DNA of 10,457 nucleotides from Symbiodinium natans (taxonomy: Eukaryota > Sar > Dinophyceae > Suessiales > Symbiodiniaceae). A program made the position numbers and the translations under genes. The notes beneath the pieces were generated by a model, which worked only from the letters and a program-made list of their open reading frames with translations, did not search any database and was not told where the DNA came from. The stretch is from positions 1 to 10,457 of the forward strand of contig CAJNDS010001707.1 of assembly GCA_905221605.1 (NCBI GenBank), in the 5' to 3' direction. Each line of letters begins with the position of its first letter. Positions within the stretch are counted from its first letter, which is position 1. Positions 1 to 6,570 of this stretch are shown here, in pieces.

Positions 1-1340
1 ATTCCTTAAAATCCTTAAAATTTTGAAAGCCCCAACCTTTCAAAATTTTAAGGATTTTAAGGATTTTAAGGATTTTTAAAATTTTTAAATGGGCCTGCCT
101 CTTTCCGGAAAATTATTTAATTTTCTTTCAAAATTTTAAGGATTTTAATGATTTTAAGAAATTTAAAAGGCCTTAAATTCCTTAAAATCCTTAAAATTTT
201 GAAAGGCCCGGGCTTTCAAAATTTTAAGGATTTTAAGGATTTTAAGGATTTTTAAAATTTTAAATGGGCCTGCCTCTTTCCGGAAAATAATATAATTTTC
301 TTGCAAAATTTTTAAAGGAGTTTAGGAAGTTTAAGAATTTAAAAGGCGTTCAAATTCCTTAAAATCCTTAAATTTGGTGAAAGCCCCCAACCTTCAAAAT
401 TTTAAGGATTTTAAGGATTTTAAGGATTTTTAAAATTTTAAATGGGCCTGCCTCTTTCCGGAAAATAATTTAATTTTCTTTCAAAATTTTAAGGATTTTA
501 AGGATTTTAAGAAATTTAAAAGGCCTTAAATTCCTTAAAAGCCTTAAAATTTTGAAAGGCCCGGGCTTTCAAAATTTTAAGGATTTTAAGGATTTTAAAG
601 ATTTTTAAAATTTTAAATGGACCTGCCTCTTTCCGGAAAATAATTTAATTTTCTTTCAAAATTTTAAGGATTTTAAGGATTTTAAGGATTTTTAAAATTT
701 TAAATGGGCCTGCCTCTTTCCGGAAAATAATTTAATTTTCTTTCAAAATTTTAAGGATTTTAAGGGTTTTAAGGATTTTAAGGATTTTAAGAAATTTAAA
801 AGGCCTTAAATTCCTTAAAATCCTTAATATTTTGAAAGGCCCGGGCTTTCAAAATTTTAAGGATTTTAAGGATTTTAAGGATTTTAAGGATTTTTAAAAT
901 TTTAAATGGGCCTGCCTCTTTCCGGAAAATGATTTAATTTTCTTTCAAAATTTTAAGGATTTTAAGGATTTTCAGAAATTTAAAAGGCCTTAAATTCCTC
1001 AAAATCCTTAAAATTTTGAAAGGTCCGGGCTTTCAAAACTTTAAGGATTTTAAGGATTTTAAGGATTTTTAAAATTTTAAATGGGCCTGCCTCTTTCCGG
1101 AAAATAATTTAATTTTCTTTCAAAATTTTAAGGATTTTAAGGATTTTAAGAAATTTAAAAGGCGTTAAATTCCTTAAAATCCTTAAAATATTGAAAGGTC
1201 CGGGCTTTCAAAATTTTAAGGGTTTTCAGGATTTTAAGGATTTTAAAATTTTAAATGGGCCTGACTTTTCCGGAAAATAAATTTATTTTCCAATAGTTTT
1301 ACTGAGTTTATTTTTTTATTTAAATGGGCCTGACCCTTTC
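1..1340. repeat. AT-rich satellite array, unit about 175 bp
   Basis: The marker word GGGCCTGCCTCTTTCCGGAA recurs, sometimes with changes, at 91, 266, 444, 619, 706, 908, 1083, 1257 and 1326. Spacings are 175, 178, 175, 87, 202, 175, 174 and 69. The array is open on the left (the window begins inside it) and decays on the right: the last two marker words are altered and the 9-bp filler is lost. Each unit holds two blocks of the 9-mer AAGGATTTT in tandem, one ending in a palindromic TTTCCGGAAA segment and one following a CCCGGG-centred dyad. Known biology: units near 170-180 bp are common in heterochromatic or centromeric satellites. Whether this one is centromeric is not shown here. No coding frame is present. 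Confidence 0.95.
171..247. repeat. Long dyad inside the satellite unit
   Basis: Arms 171-205 and 213-247 are reverse complements at 34 of 35 positions, around a 7-nt centre GCCCGGG. The innermost 27 pairs are perfect. Equivalent dyads with more mismatches occur around 535-590, 810-870, 990-1050 and 1165-1225. Such a palindrome could extrude as a cruciform or form an RNA hairpin if transcribed. It may also simply reflect two head-to-head blocks of the 9-bp word. Confidence 0.9.
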
Positions 1341-1669
1341 TGGAAAATACTTGAATATTAGTTTAAAATTTGATAGATTTTAAGGAAACTAGGGGCATTT
1401 CAATATTTGGAAAGGCCATGAAGTTCCATGGGTACGTTATATTTTTGGATTTTTGTTTGTAATTTTTAGCAAATAAACCATTTAAGTTTTTTTTTTTGCA
1501 ATTTTCCTGAAATTCTGAAAGCCTAGGCCTTACAAGAAAAATAAAAAAACAGCAACACAAATACTCATTTAAAATATTTAAATGCGCTTCTTAGTCCTTT
1601 TAAAAAAGAACATTTTGTTTTGTTAATTCATAAGGCTTGTAAAAAAAGCCGGGGGTCCGGGGACGAGCG
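1341..1669. other. AT-rich spacer with decayed satellite edge
   Basis: This stretch keeps only scattered traces of the upstream satellite, such as TTTAAATGGGCCTGACCC just before it. It then becomes irregular AT-rich DNA with short T and A runs. I see no tandem period, no credible coding region and no RNA gene. A short minus-strand open frame here is low complexity and has no recognisable motif. Confidence 0.6.
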
Positions 1670-1995
1670 TTAACAAAAGCATTCCCCTTGAATATTTCTT
1701 CCGCGAAACTTTTCTCCCGCGAATTTTGGCGGGAGAAATTCCCGCGAGCTCTCCCTTGAGTTTTTCTGGTTTTCCCGTGGTTTCCCTTTGATGTTTTTTT
1801 GGTTTCCCTTCAGTTTCCCGTGAGAGTCAAATCTTCCTTTTACTGTTCCCTTGGACTTCCCTTTGAACTTCCCTTGGTTTTCCCTCGGATCCCCTTCGAA
1901 ATTAAAACGTATCCCGCGAGAAATCTCGCAAGACTTCAAAAATAAGGGCTTCCTTTTCCCACGGGATTTCCCGCGAAGCAGGCCGTAGGCCCCGA
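1670..1995. repeat. Degenerate TTCCCTTGG-type pyrimidine-rich tract
   Basis: The plus strand is a run of loosely repeated words of about 10-14 nt, such as GGTTTCCCTT, CTTCCCTTGG and TTTTCCCGTGG, mixed with several CCCGCGA words (CCCGCGAG near 1742 and 1914). The repetition is irregular. The minus strand can be read as a lysine/glycine/asparagine-rich open frame across this tract and into the 30-bp repeats. Its repetitive composition follows the DNA repeat, so I do not call a gene. Confidence 0.6.
1711..1738. other. Perfect 10-bp hairpin with E2F-like core
   Basis: TTTCTCCCGC at 1711-1720 is the exact reverse complement of GCGGGAGAAA at 1729-1738, with an 8-nt loop. The right side reads TTTTGGCGGGAGAAA, which fits the loose E2F/DP consensus WTTSSCSS. 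The pairing is seen directly. Any regulatory role is inference, because no transcription unit is visible nearby. Confidence 0.5.
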
Positions 1996-2002
1996 GCTGT
2001 GG

Positions 2003-2229
2003 CTGTAGTCTGCAGGCCCCCGAGCTCTCTGACTGTAGAGTCTCCAGGCCCCCGGGCTCGCTGTAGTCACCAGGGTCCCGGGCTGTCTGGCTGTAGTCTG
2101 CAGGCCCCCCTGTAGTCTCCAGGCCCCCGGTCTCTCTCGCTGTAGTCACCAGGCCTCCGGGCTGTCTGGCTGTAGTCTGCAGGCCCCCGAGCTCTCTGAC
2201 TGTAGTCTCCAGCCCCCCGGGCTCTCGTG
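2003..2229. repeat. 30-bp GC-rich tandem repeat with about 90-bp higher-order cycle
   Basis: CTGTAG starts eight units, at 2003, 2033, 2061, 2091, 2110, 2140, 2170 and 2200. Spacings are 30, 28, 30, 19, 30, 30 and 30. The base unit reads CTGTAGTCTxCAGGCCCCCG followed by a GCTCTCTG-like end. Three variants alternate: type A has TCTGCAGG (a PstI site), type B TCTCCAGG and type C TCACCAGG. The order is A-B-C-A-B-C-A-B, with the fourth unit (type A, 2091-2109) shortened to 19 bp. A partial, more diverged unit precedes it near 1980-2002. The minus-strand open frame here is repeat-derived. Confidence 0.93.
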
Positions 2230-2491
2230 CTTGCTTGGGTTTATATTGTTTTTTACTTAATTAGATTGACTTAAGTAATTTAAATAATTTAAAGAATTTA
2301 AGTATCGAAATTTATTTAAATAATTAAATAACATAAATATGACGGGCAGGTTTCGGATTTAAATTACTTAAGTTATTTAATTCGGCCTGGAATTAAACAA
2401 TGTGAATAATTTGTAAATAATATCAACAATTTACATAATTTAAATAAATGAAATAGTTTAAATAATTTAGATATTTTAAATAATTTAAATA

Positions 2492-2649
2492 ATTTAAATC
2501 CGAAAAGGGGGGGACCACCCCCCCCCTGCCCCCTAAGACTTAAATAATTCAAATAGCTTAAATCCGAAACCTCCCCGTCTTATTTACACTTTTTAAATTA
2601 TTTAATTCTGGGGAGGGGGGGTGGTCCCCCCCCCCTTTCGGATTTAAAT
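2492..2649. repeat. Inverted poly-G/poly-C module, copy 1
   Basis: The left arm begins ATTTAAATCCGAAAA and continues as G7, ACCA, C9 (2492-2526). The right arm reads G4-A-G7-TGGT-C10 and ends TTTCGGATTTAAAT (2610-2649). The arms are reverse complements apart from homopolymer length and small changes. Each arm can also fold on itself through its own G and C runs. The spacer of about 83 bp holds the inverted partner of the GACGGGCAGG word. Confidence 0.85.
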
Positions 2650-2833
2650 CATTTTTCATTATTTAAACTATTTAAATTCTTTAAATTAAATTTGAATATG
2701 ACGGGCAGGTTTCGGATTTAAAATATTTAAATTATCTAATTCGGCCGGGATTTAAATAATTTAAATAATTTAAACAGTTATTTAGGGCTTCGAACGGATT
2801 TAAATTATTTACATAATTTCAATAATTTCAATA

Positions 2834-2992
2834 ATTTAAATCCGAAAAGGGGGGGGGGGGGCCACCCGCTGCCCCCTAAGGATTAAACAATTTAAATAAT
2901 TTAAATCCGAAACCTCCCCGTCTTATTTAAATTATTTAATTATTTAATTCTGGGGAGGGGGGGTGGTCCCCCCCCCCCTTTCGGATTTAAAT
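2834..2992. repeat. Inverted poly-G/poly-C module, copy 2
   Basis: This is the second instance of the module. The left arm at 2834-2867 carries a 13-G run at 2849-2861 followed by CCACCC. The right arm at 2951-2992 reads G4-A-G7-TGGT-C11 and ends TTTCGGATTTAAAT. The homopolymer lengths differ from copy 1 (G7 against G13, C10 against C11). That is expected of slippage, but it is also where base calling is least reliable. Confidence 0.85.
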
Positions 2993-3095
2993 TTTTAAAA
3001 TTATTAGATTGTTTAAAATATTTGAATTATTTAAATTATGGCACGGCTCTACTGACACATATTCCGCGGAAAGATTGTCATGTTTTTGGTGAAAT

Positions 3096-3243
3096 TTACG
3101 AACACTTACCCCCCGATAAGCAAGATCTTGGCGCCGCTCCGCGTACTCAGCCTTTAAGAGTTTAAGGGGGTTTCAAATTCAGGGATACTTATATTTGCTC
3201 CTTTAAACTTACGAACACTTACCCCCCGATAAGCAAGACTTGG
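3096..3243. repeat. Direct repeat of a 35-bp word, period 113 bp
   Basis: TTACGAACACTTACCCCCCG followed by ATAAGCAAGA and CTTGG occurs at 3096-3131 and 3209-3243. The first copy carries one extra base (GATCTTGG against GACTTGG). On the minus strand each copy contains GGGGGTAAGTG, a close match to the eukaryotic 5' splice-donor consensus. The sequence between the copies is unrelated AT-richer DNA. Confidence 0.85.
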
Positions 3244-3293
3244 AACCTGCAGACAACAACAAACAGGTCTGTCGCAAAACCGCGACCATTGAT

Positions 3294-3318
3294 ACATACC
3301 CCCTGTAACGGGGTATGT
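3294..3318. other. Small hairpin ACATACCCC / GGGGTATGT
   Basis: A 9-bp stem (3294-3302 with 3310-3318) closes a 7-nt loop. An alternative pairing exists between CGCGAC at 3281-3286 and GTCGCG at 3317-3322, so two competing folds are possible. There is no poly-T after it and no gene context, so I do not call a terminator. Confidence 0.45.
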
Positions 3319-3436
3319 CGCGTATGTGGGCCGCGGCCCGGTTACAAGCAATTAATATTGGCACGCGGCCATTTGTTTGCAAGAAACAGGGGTCTGCATA
3401 CCGCAGCAAAACATAAACACATGATGACGATGCGAA

Positions 3437-3526
3437 CAAATGACTAGATGATGAAGATGATGAGGATGAACAAGATCAAGGAGCTGATGAAGATGATGAA
3501 GATGATGAAGATGATGATGCTGCTGG
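3437..3526. repeat. GAT/GAA trinucleotide-like tract, possible acidic coding remnant
   Basis: The stretch is dominated by GATGAAGATGAT-type words with a few interruptions (CAA, CAAGGAGCT). Read in the frame beginning at 3437 it encodes an Asp/Glu-rich run with scattered Gln and Ala. A stop at 3431-3433 limits that frame on the left and one just after the tract, near 3527, limits it on the right. The same DNA reads as Met/Lys-rich in another frame. It may be a plain microsatellite or the remains of an acidic exon. The imperfect interruptions slightly favour former coding. Confidence 0.55.
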
Positions 3527-3611
3527 GAAAGCTTTATGCAATTGATGCAGTGAAGTTATGCCAGTACAATGAAAGGACTCATGCAGATGAAGAGTGTGAT
3601 GACAATGATGA

Positions 3612-4125
3612 TAGAGCTTTGCGCTTTATTTTGTCACCCCGTCTCCTTGCTTCCTGTCTCTTCTCTTCTTTCCAGTACCCTTCCAGAAAAATGGCATCCT
3701 TGTTCTCTCGCCTCTCTCACTTCCCTTTCCCTTCTCTCTTTCTGTTACTTTTTGACTGATGAACAACAAGAAAGGAACTTGCAGGATAAAACAGTGGCAG
3801 GGTAAGCAGACGTTGCGCGTGGACCTTGCCGTACTTCATCATATCCCTCTTCTCGGCCCATCTCTTCTGCTCTTTTCCTTACTCTTCTCCTTTTCATAAT
3901 TATTCCTCGTTAGTTGTTCTTATCTGGAAAAGAAAGAGGGAAGGGAGAGATAAGGGAGGGAGGATAGATAAAGAAGAGTGCCATCTTCTCAGCGCCTTGT
4001 TTTGTCTCTCCCTCTTCTCTATTCATCTCTCTTCGATTCTTTTCTTTGCTGTTCTATTGAAATTGGATTCCCTGTATCTCTCCTCTGTCCTTCTCTCTCG
4101 CTCCTCTTCTCCTGTTCCCCTCTAA
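3612..4125. repeat. CT-rich monomer pair (about 380-bp family)
   Basis: Two diverged monomers lie in tandem. The second begins at GAAGAGTGCCATCTTCT (3973). The first lacks that start word and begins at GAGCTTTGCGC. The shared order is a start word, then pyrimidine-rich filler, then an end word resembling TAAATGACAAAAACACAAGAAAGG, then a GGAAGGGAGAGATAAGGGAGG purine block leading into the next start word. The tract is strongly strand-asymmetric. Serine/leucine-rich open frames in it are by-products of the CT bias. Confidence 0.75.
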
Positions 4126-4142
4126 ACGATTGCTCTTTACAG

Positions 4143-4377
4143 ATAGGTGCCCTCCCTCCTCGTCAGGAAATCTCTTTTCGCTTATTTTGCTTTTTGAAGC
4201 GAATAAAACAACGGATAAGAGAGGAAAGGGAATGACTAAGTAAAGACAGGAGCTCTTCAATAGGTGCCCTCCCTCCTCTTCAGGAAATCTCTTTTCCCTT
4301 ATTTTGCTTTTTGAAGCGAAGAAAACAACAGATAAGAAGAGAGGAAAGGGAATGACTAAGTAAAGAGAGGAGCTCTT
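4143..4377. repeat. 117-bp tandem pair
   Basis: ATAGGTGCCCTCCCTCCTC starts at 4143 and again at 4260, giving a period of 117 bp. Each unit ends with GGAGCTCTTCAAT. As 117 is a multiple of three, the minus strand reads as an open frame with a 39-residue repeat, but no domain is recognisable and the frame ends in repeat DNA. A related element lies in the opposite orientation at 5676-5812, and a near-exact copy of the pair lies at 7711-7944. Confidence 0.85.
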
Positions 4378-4888
4378 CAATTTCCCTCCCTATATCTGAT
4401 GTTACTTTTCCTTCTTGGGCGGTGCCTTTCTTTCTCCCTTGAAGATGCAGAAGACGATCAGGAAGGACACCCGTTCCATCGCCCATATATAGACAGAGAT
4501 AAATCATGAGCATCAGCTGGGTTTGCTGCCGATCCAAAATGGGCGTCCCTTTTAATCGCTTTCTGTGTCTTGAAACGAGCAAAAGGGGCACCCTTACTAA
4601 GTGTTTTCTTGTGGTGTCCCTTTTCTTCGCTTGAAGATGCAGAAAACGATCCAAAAAGGACCCCCGTTCCATCGCCCATTTATGGGGAGAGAGATAAATC
4701 ATGAGCATCAGCTGGGTTTGCTGCCAATCCAAAATGGGCGCCCCTTTTAATCGCTTGCTGTGTCTTCAAACGAGCAAAAGGGACACCCTAAGTGTTTTCT
4801 TGTGGTGTCCCTTTTCTTCGCTTGAAGATGCAGAAAACGATCTAAAAGGACACCTGTTCCATCGCCCATATAGAGGGAGAGAGAGGGG

Positions 4889-4892
<4 letters not shown>

Positions 4893-4952
<60 letters not shown>
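4893..4952. repeat. (GA)30 microsatellite
   Basis: Sixty bases of uninterrupted GA follow an imperfect GGGAGAGAGAGG lead-in from 4872. The tract is the linker between fold-back units 2 and 3. Frames through it read as repeated Arg-Glu or Ser-Leu and are not genes. Confidence 0.97.
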
Positions 4953-4957
<5 letters not shown>

Positions 4958-5132
4958 TGAGCATCAGCTGGGTTGGCTGCCAATCCAAAATGGACGTCCC
5001 TTTTAATCGCTTTCTGTGTCTTCAAACGAGCAAAAGGGACACCCTAAGTGCTTTCTTGTGGGGTGTCCCTTTTCCTCGCTTGAAGATGCAGAAAACGATC
5101 AAAAAGGACACCCATTCCATCGCCCATATATA

Positions 5133-5150
5133 GAGAGAGAGAGAGAGAGA
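5133..5150. repeat. (GA)9 microsatellite
   Basis: A short GA linker follows CCATATATA and is followed by an A run. It separates fold-back units 3 and 4 of array 1. Confidence 0.9.
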
Positions 5151-5360
5151 AAAAAATCATGAGCATCAGCTGGGTTGGCTGCCAATCCAAAATGGACGTC
5201 CCTTTTAATCGCTTTCTGTGTCTTCAAACGAACAAAAGAAAACACTTAGGTTCCTCACTTGAAGATGCAGGAAACGGCCCAACAAGGACACCCGTTCCAT
5301 CGCCCATATATGGAGAGAGAGAGAGAGGGAGAAAGGAAAAATCATGAGCATCAGCTGGGT

Positions 5361-5616
5361 TTGCTTACATGTTCATTGTTATTCCTTTTGTTTTTTCTAA
5401 CGGAAATGAACAAGAGAAGAGAAAATAAGAACCAGAGGAAAGATGAAAACGAGCACCATCTTCTCTTTGCTTGATTTTTGCATTTCGCCTGTCCTCATTT
5501 CTCTTCCATTCTTTTCATTGCTCTTCCATTTAGAGTTGCATTCCTGTTGATCTCTCCTCTCTCCTTTCTCTTTCCCTTCTCTTCTCTTGTTCTCCTTTAA
5601 ATCTCAAAAACACACA
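5361..5616. repeat. CT-rich terminal monomer, copy 1
   Basis: After a short purine-rich stretch, GAGCACCATCTTCTCTTTGC (5451) starts a diverged member of the CT-rich family. It ends at CTTTAAATCTCAAAAACACA. The matching copy is at 9191-9449. Sequence similarity between the two copies stops at 5616. Confidence 0.75.
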
Positions 5617-5675
5617 AAAGGAAGCTTCTTTTCCTTGATGAATGAAGAATGAAAAAAGAAGAAAAGAGATAGGGA

Positions 5676-5812
5676 AAGAAATTGAAGAGCTCCACTGCCT
5701 ATTGGTTCATTCCATTTCCTCTCTTTCTATGTGTTGTTTTCCTTGTCGTTTCAGAAAGCAAGCAAAATAAGGGCAATGGGGGCTTCCTGAAGAGGAGAGA
5801 GGGCACCTATCT
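5676..5812. repeat. Inverted, diverged relative of the 117-bp element
   Basis: Starting from AATTGAAGAGCTCC, the plus strand here follows the reverse complement of the 4143-4377 unit. Shared words include CATTCCATTTCCTCTCTTTC, GCAAAATAAGGG, TTCCTGAAGAGGAG and GGGCACCTATCTG. A further partial copy in this orientation starts at 6478 with GAATTGAAGAGCTCCTCTC. Opposite orientations within 1.5 kb make a large-scale inverted repeat. Confidence 0.7.
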
Positions 5813-5876
5813 GCGAAGAGGTCTTGTCCTTTTTAAGAATAGAGGGAAAAGGGAGAGACAAGGAAGGGAGAGATGA

Positions 5877-6440
5877 TAGACAAAGAAGAGTGCCATCTTC
5901 TTTGCGCCTTGTTGTGTTCCTCCGTCTCCTTGTTTCTTGTCTCCTCTCTTCTGTTCAGTACCCTTCCAGAAAATTAAAATGGCCTCCTTGTTGTCTCTCC
6001 TCTCTCACTTCCCTTTCCCTTCTCTCCTTCTGTTTCCGTTTAACTGACAAAGCACAAGACAGGTATGCTAAAGCAGTGGAAGGTAAAGCAGAGGGTGACT
6101 CCTTGCGCTTGGACCTTGCCGTACTTCATCATGTCCCTCTTCTCGGCCTATCTCTTCTGCTCTTTTCCTTACTCTTCTCCTTTTCATAAATTCTTCCTCT
6201 TTAGTTGTTCTTATTTCGAAAAGAAAGAGGGAAGGGAGAGATAAGGGAGGGAGGGTAGATAAAGAAGAGTGCCATCTTCTCAGCGCCTCGTTTTGTCTCT
6301 CCCTCTTCTCTATTCATCTCTCTTCTATTCTTTTCTTTGCTATTCCATTGAAATTGGATTCCTGTTATCTCTCCCCTCTCCTTCTCTCTCGCTCCTCTTC
6401 TCCTGTTCCCCTCTAAATGACAAAAAACACAAGAAAGGAA
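5877..6440. repeat. CT-rich monomer pair, third and most diverged copy
   Basis: GAAGAGTGCCATCTTCT occurs at 5885 and 6264, a 379-bp period. The order matches 3612-4125, with many substitutions and small indels. Unlike copies 1 and 2, the first monomer here keeps its start word, so it probably shows the ancestral arrangement. No gene is called. The open frames are CT-bias artefacts. Confidence 0.75.
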
Positions 6441-6570
6441 GAACAAGAGGGGCATGTGTTGCAATAAAGCAGGAAGGGAATTGAAGAGCTCCTCTCGCTA
6501 CTTTCTCATGCCCTTTCCTTTCTATCTACCACAATCTACCACACCAAAACACGACTCTCAGCTTCCAAAT
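6441..6570. other. Transition segment with partial 117-bp element
   Basis: This short stretch holds a truncated plus-oriented relative of the 117-bp element (GAATTGAAGAGCTCC at 6478) followed by ACAATCTACCACACC-like sequence that leads into the 38-bp repeats. Nothing else is recognisable. Confidence 0.5.

Larger units (their letters stand above)
2230..3045. repeat. AT-rich tandem family, period 342-359 bp
   Basis: Two adjacent copies are recognisable. GACGGGCAGGTTTCGGATTT occurs at 2341 and 2700 (offset 359). The CCGAAAAGG poly-G module occurs at 2500 and 2842 (offset 342), and TTCTGGGGAGGGGGGG at 2606 and 2948 (offset 342). Between these anchors the sequence is mostly AATTTAAATAATTTAAAT-type words. 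The first anchor has an inverted, slightly changed partner, CCGAAACCTCCCCGTCTTA, near 2565 and again near 2906, so each copy is partly palindromic. There is no coding potential. A related fragment lies at 7001-7130. Confidence 0.9.
3046..3436. other. Mixed-composition spacer, no clear gene
   Basis: Base composition here is close to balanced, unlike both flanks. The stretch holds a duplicated 35-bp word, a small hairpin and short minus-strand open frames of 65-76 codons with no motif I recognise. It could be a decayed transposon or gene edge. I do not see terminal repeats or a conserved domain that would decide this. Confidence 0.4.
4405..5360. repeat. Fold-back unit array 1 (185-256-bp units with GA linkers)
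   Basis: ATGAGCATCAGCTGGG starts units at 4506, 4701, 4957, 5159 and 5344, with spacings of 195, 256, 202 and 185. A partial unit precedes the first. Each intact unit has three parts: a connector of about 40 bp, a fold-back of about 128 bp, and CCATCGCCCATATA leading into a purine or (GA)n linker. Fold-backs lie at about 4538-4667, 4733-4858 and 4989-5116. The unit at 5159 has lost its loop region (ACGAACAAAAGAAAACACTT). The array ends when the unit at 5344 breaks into unrelated sequence after GGGTTTGCTTACATG. Confidence 0.92.
3608..5616. repeat. Segmental duplication, copy 1
   Basis: This block is repeated in direct orientation at 7161-9449. The offset between copies is exactly 3568 from 3612 through 4701, rises to 3573 after the first long GA tract, and is 3830-3833 in the distal part. 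In the first 350 bases I count only a handful of substitutions, so the copies are near-identical and the event is recent or homogenised. The block holds CT-rich monomers, a 117-bp tandem pair, a fold-back unit array and a terminal CT-rich monomer. The shared sequence stops at AAACACACA (5608-5616). Confidence 0.93.

Noticed and set aside
1670-2149. 159-codon minus-strand open frame
   Set aside because: Its Lys/Gly/Asn-rich and Gly/Leu/Glu/Thr-rich halves are direct readings of the degenerate TTCCC tract and the 30-bp repeats. There is no domain or motif.
2003-2229. CRISPR-like regular 30-bp repeats
   Set aside because: Units abut directly with no unique spacers, no cas-like gene is present, and the context is eukaryotic.
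2785-2800. RNA polymerase III box B-like GGCTTCGAACGG (reverse orientation)
   Set aside because: A single partial match with no A box at the right distance and no tRNA-like fold, so no SINE or tRNA is called.
3130-3147. Retroelement primer-binding-site-like TGGCGCCGCTCCGCG
   Set aside because: Only the first eight or so bases fit a tRNA-Asp-type site, and there is no LTR, polypurine tract or reverse transcriptase nearby.
3612-4125. Leu/Ser/Phe-rich open frames resembling membrane peptides in the CT-rich monomers
   Set aside because: Pyrimidine-rich DNA automatically yields Leu, Ser, Phe and Pro codons. Frames are not conserved between diverged monomers.
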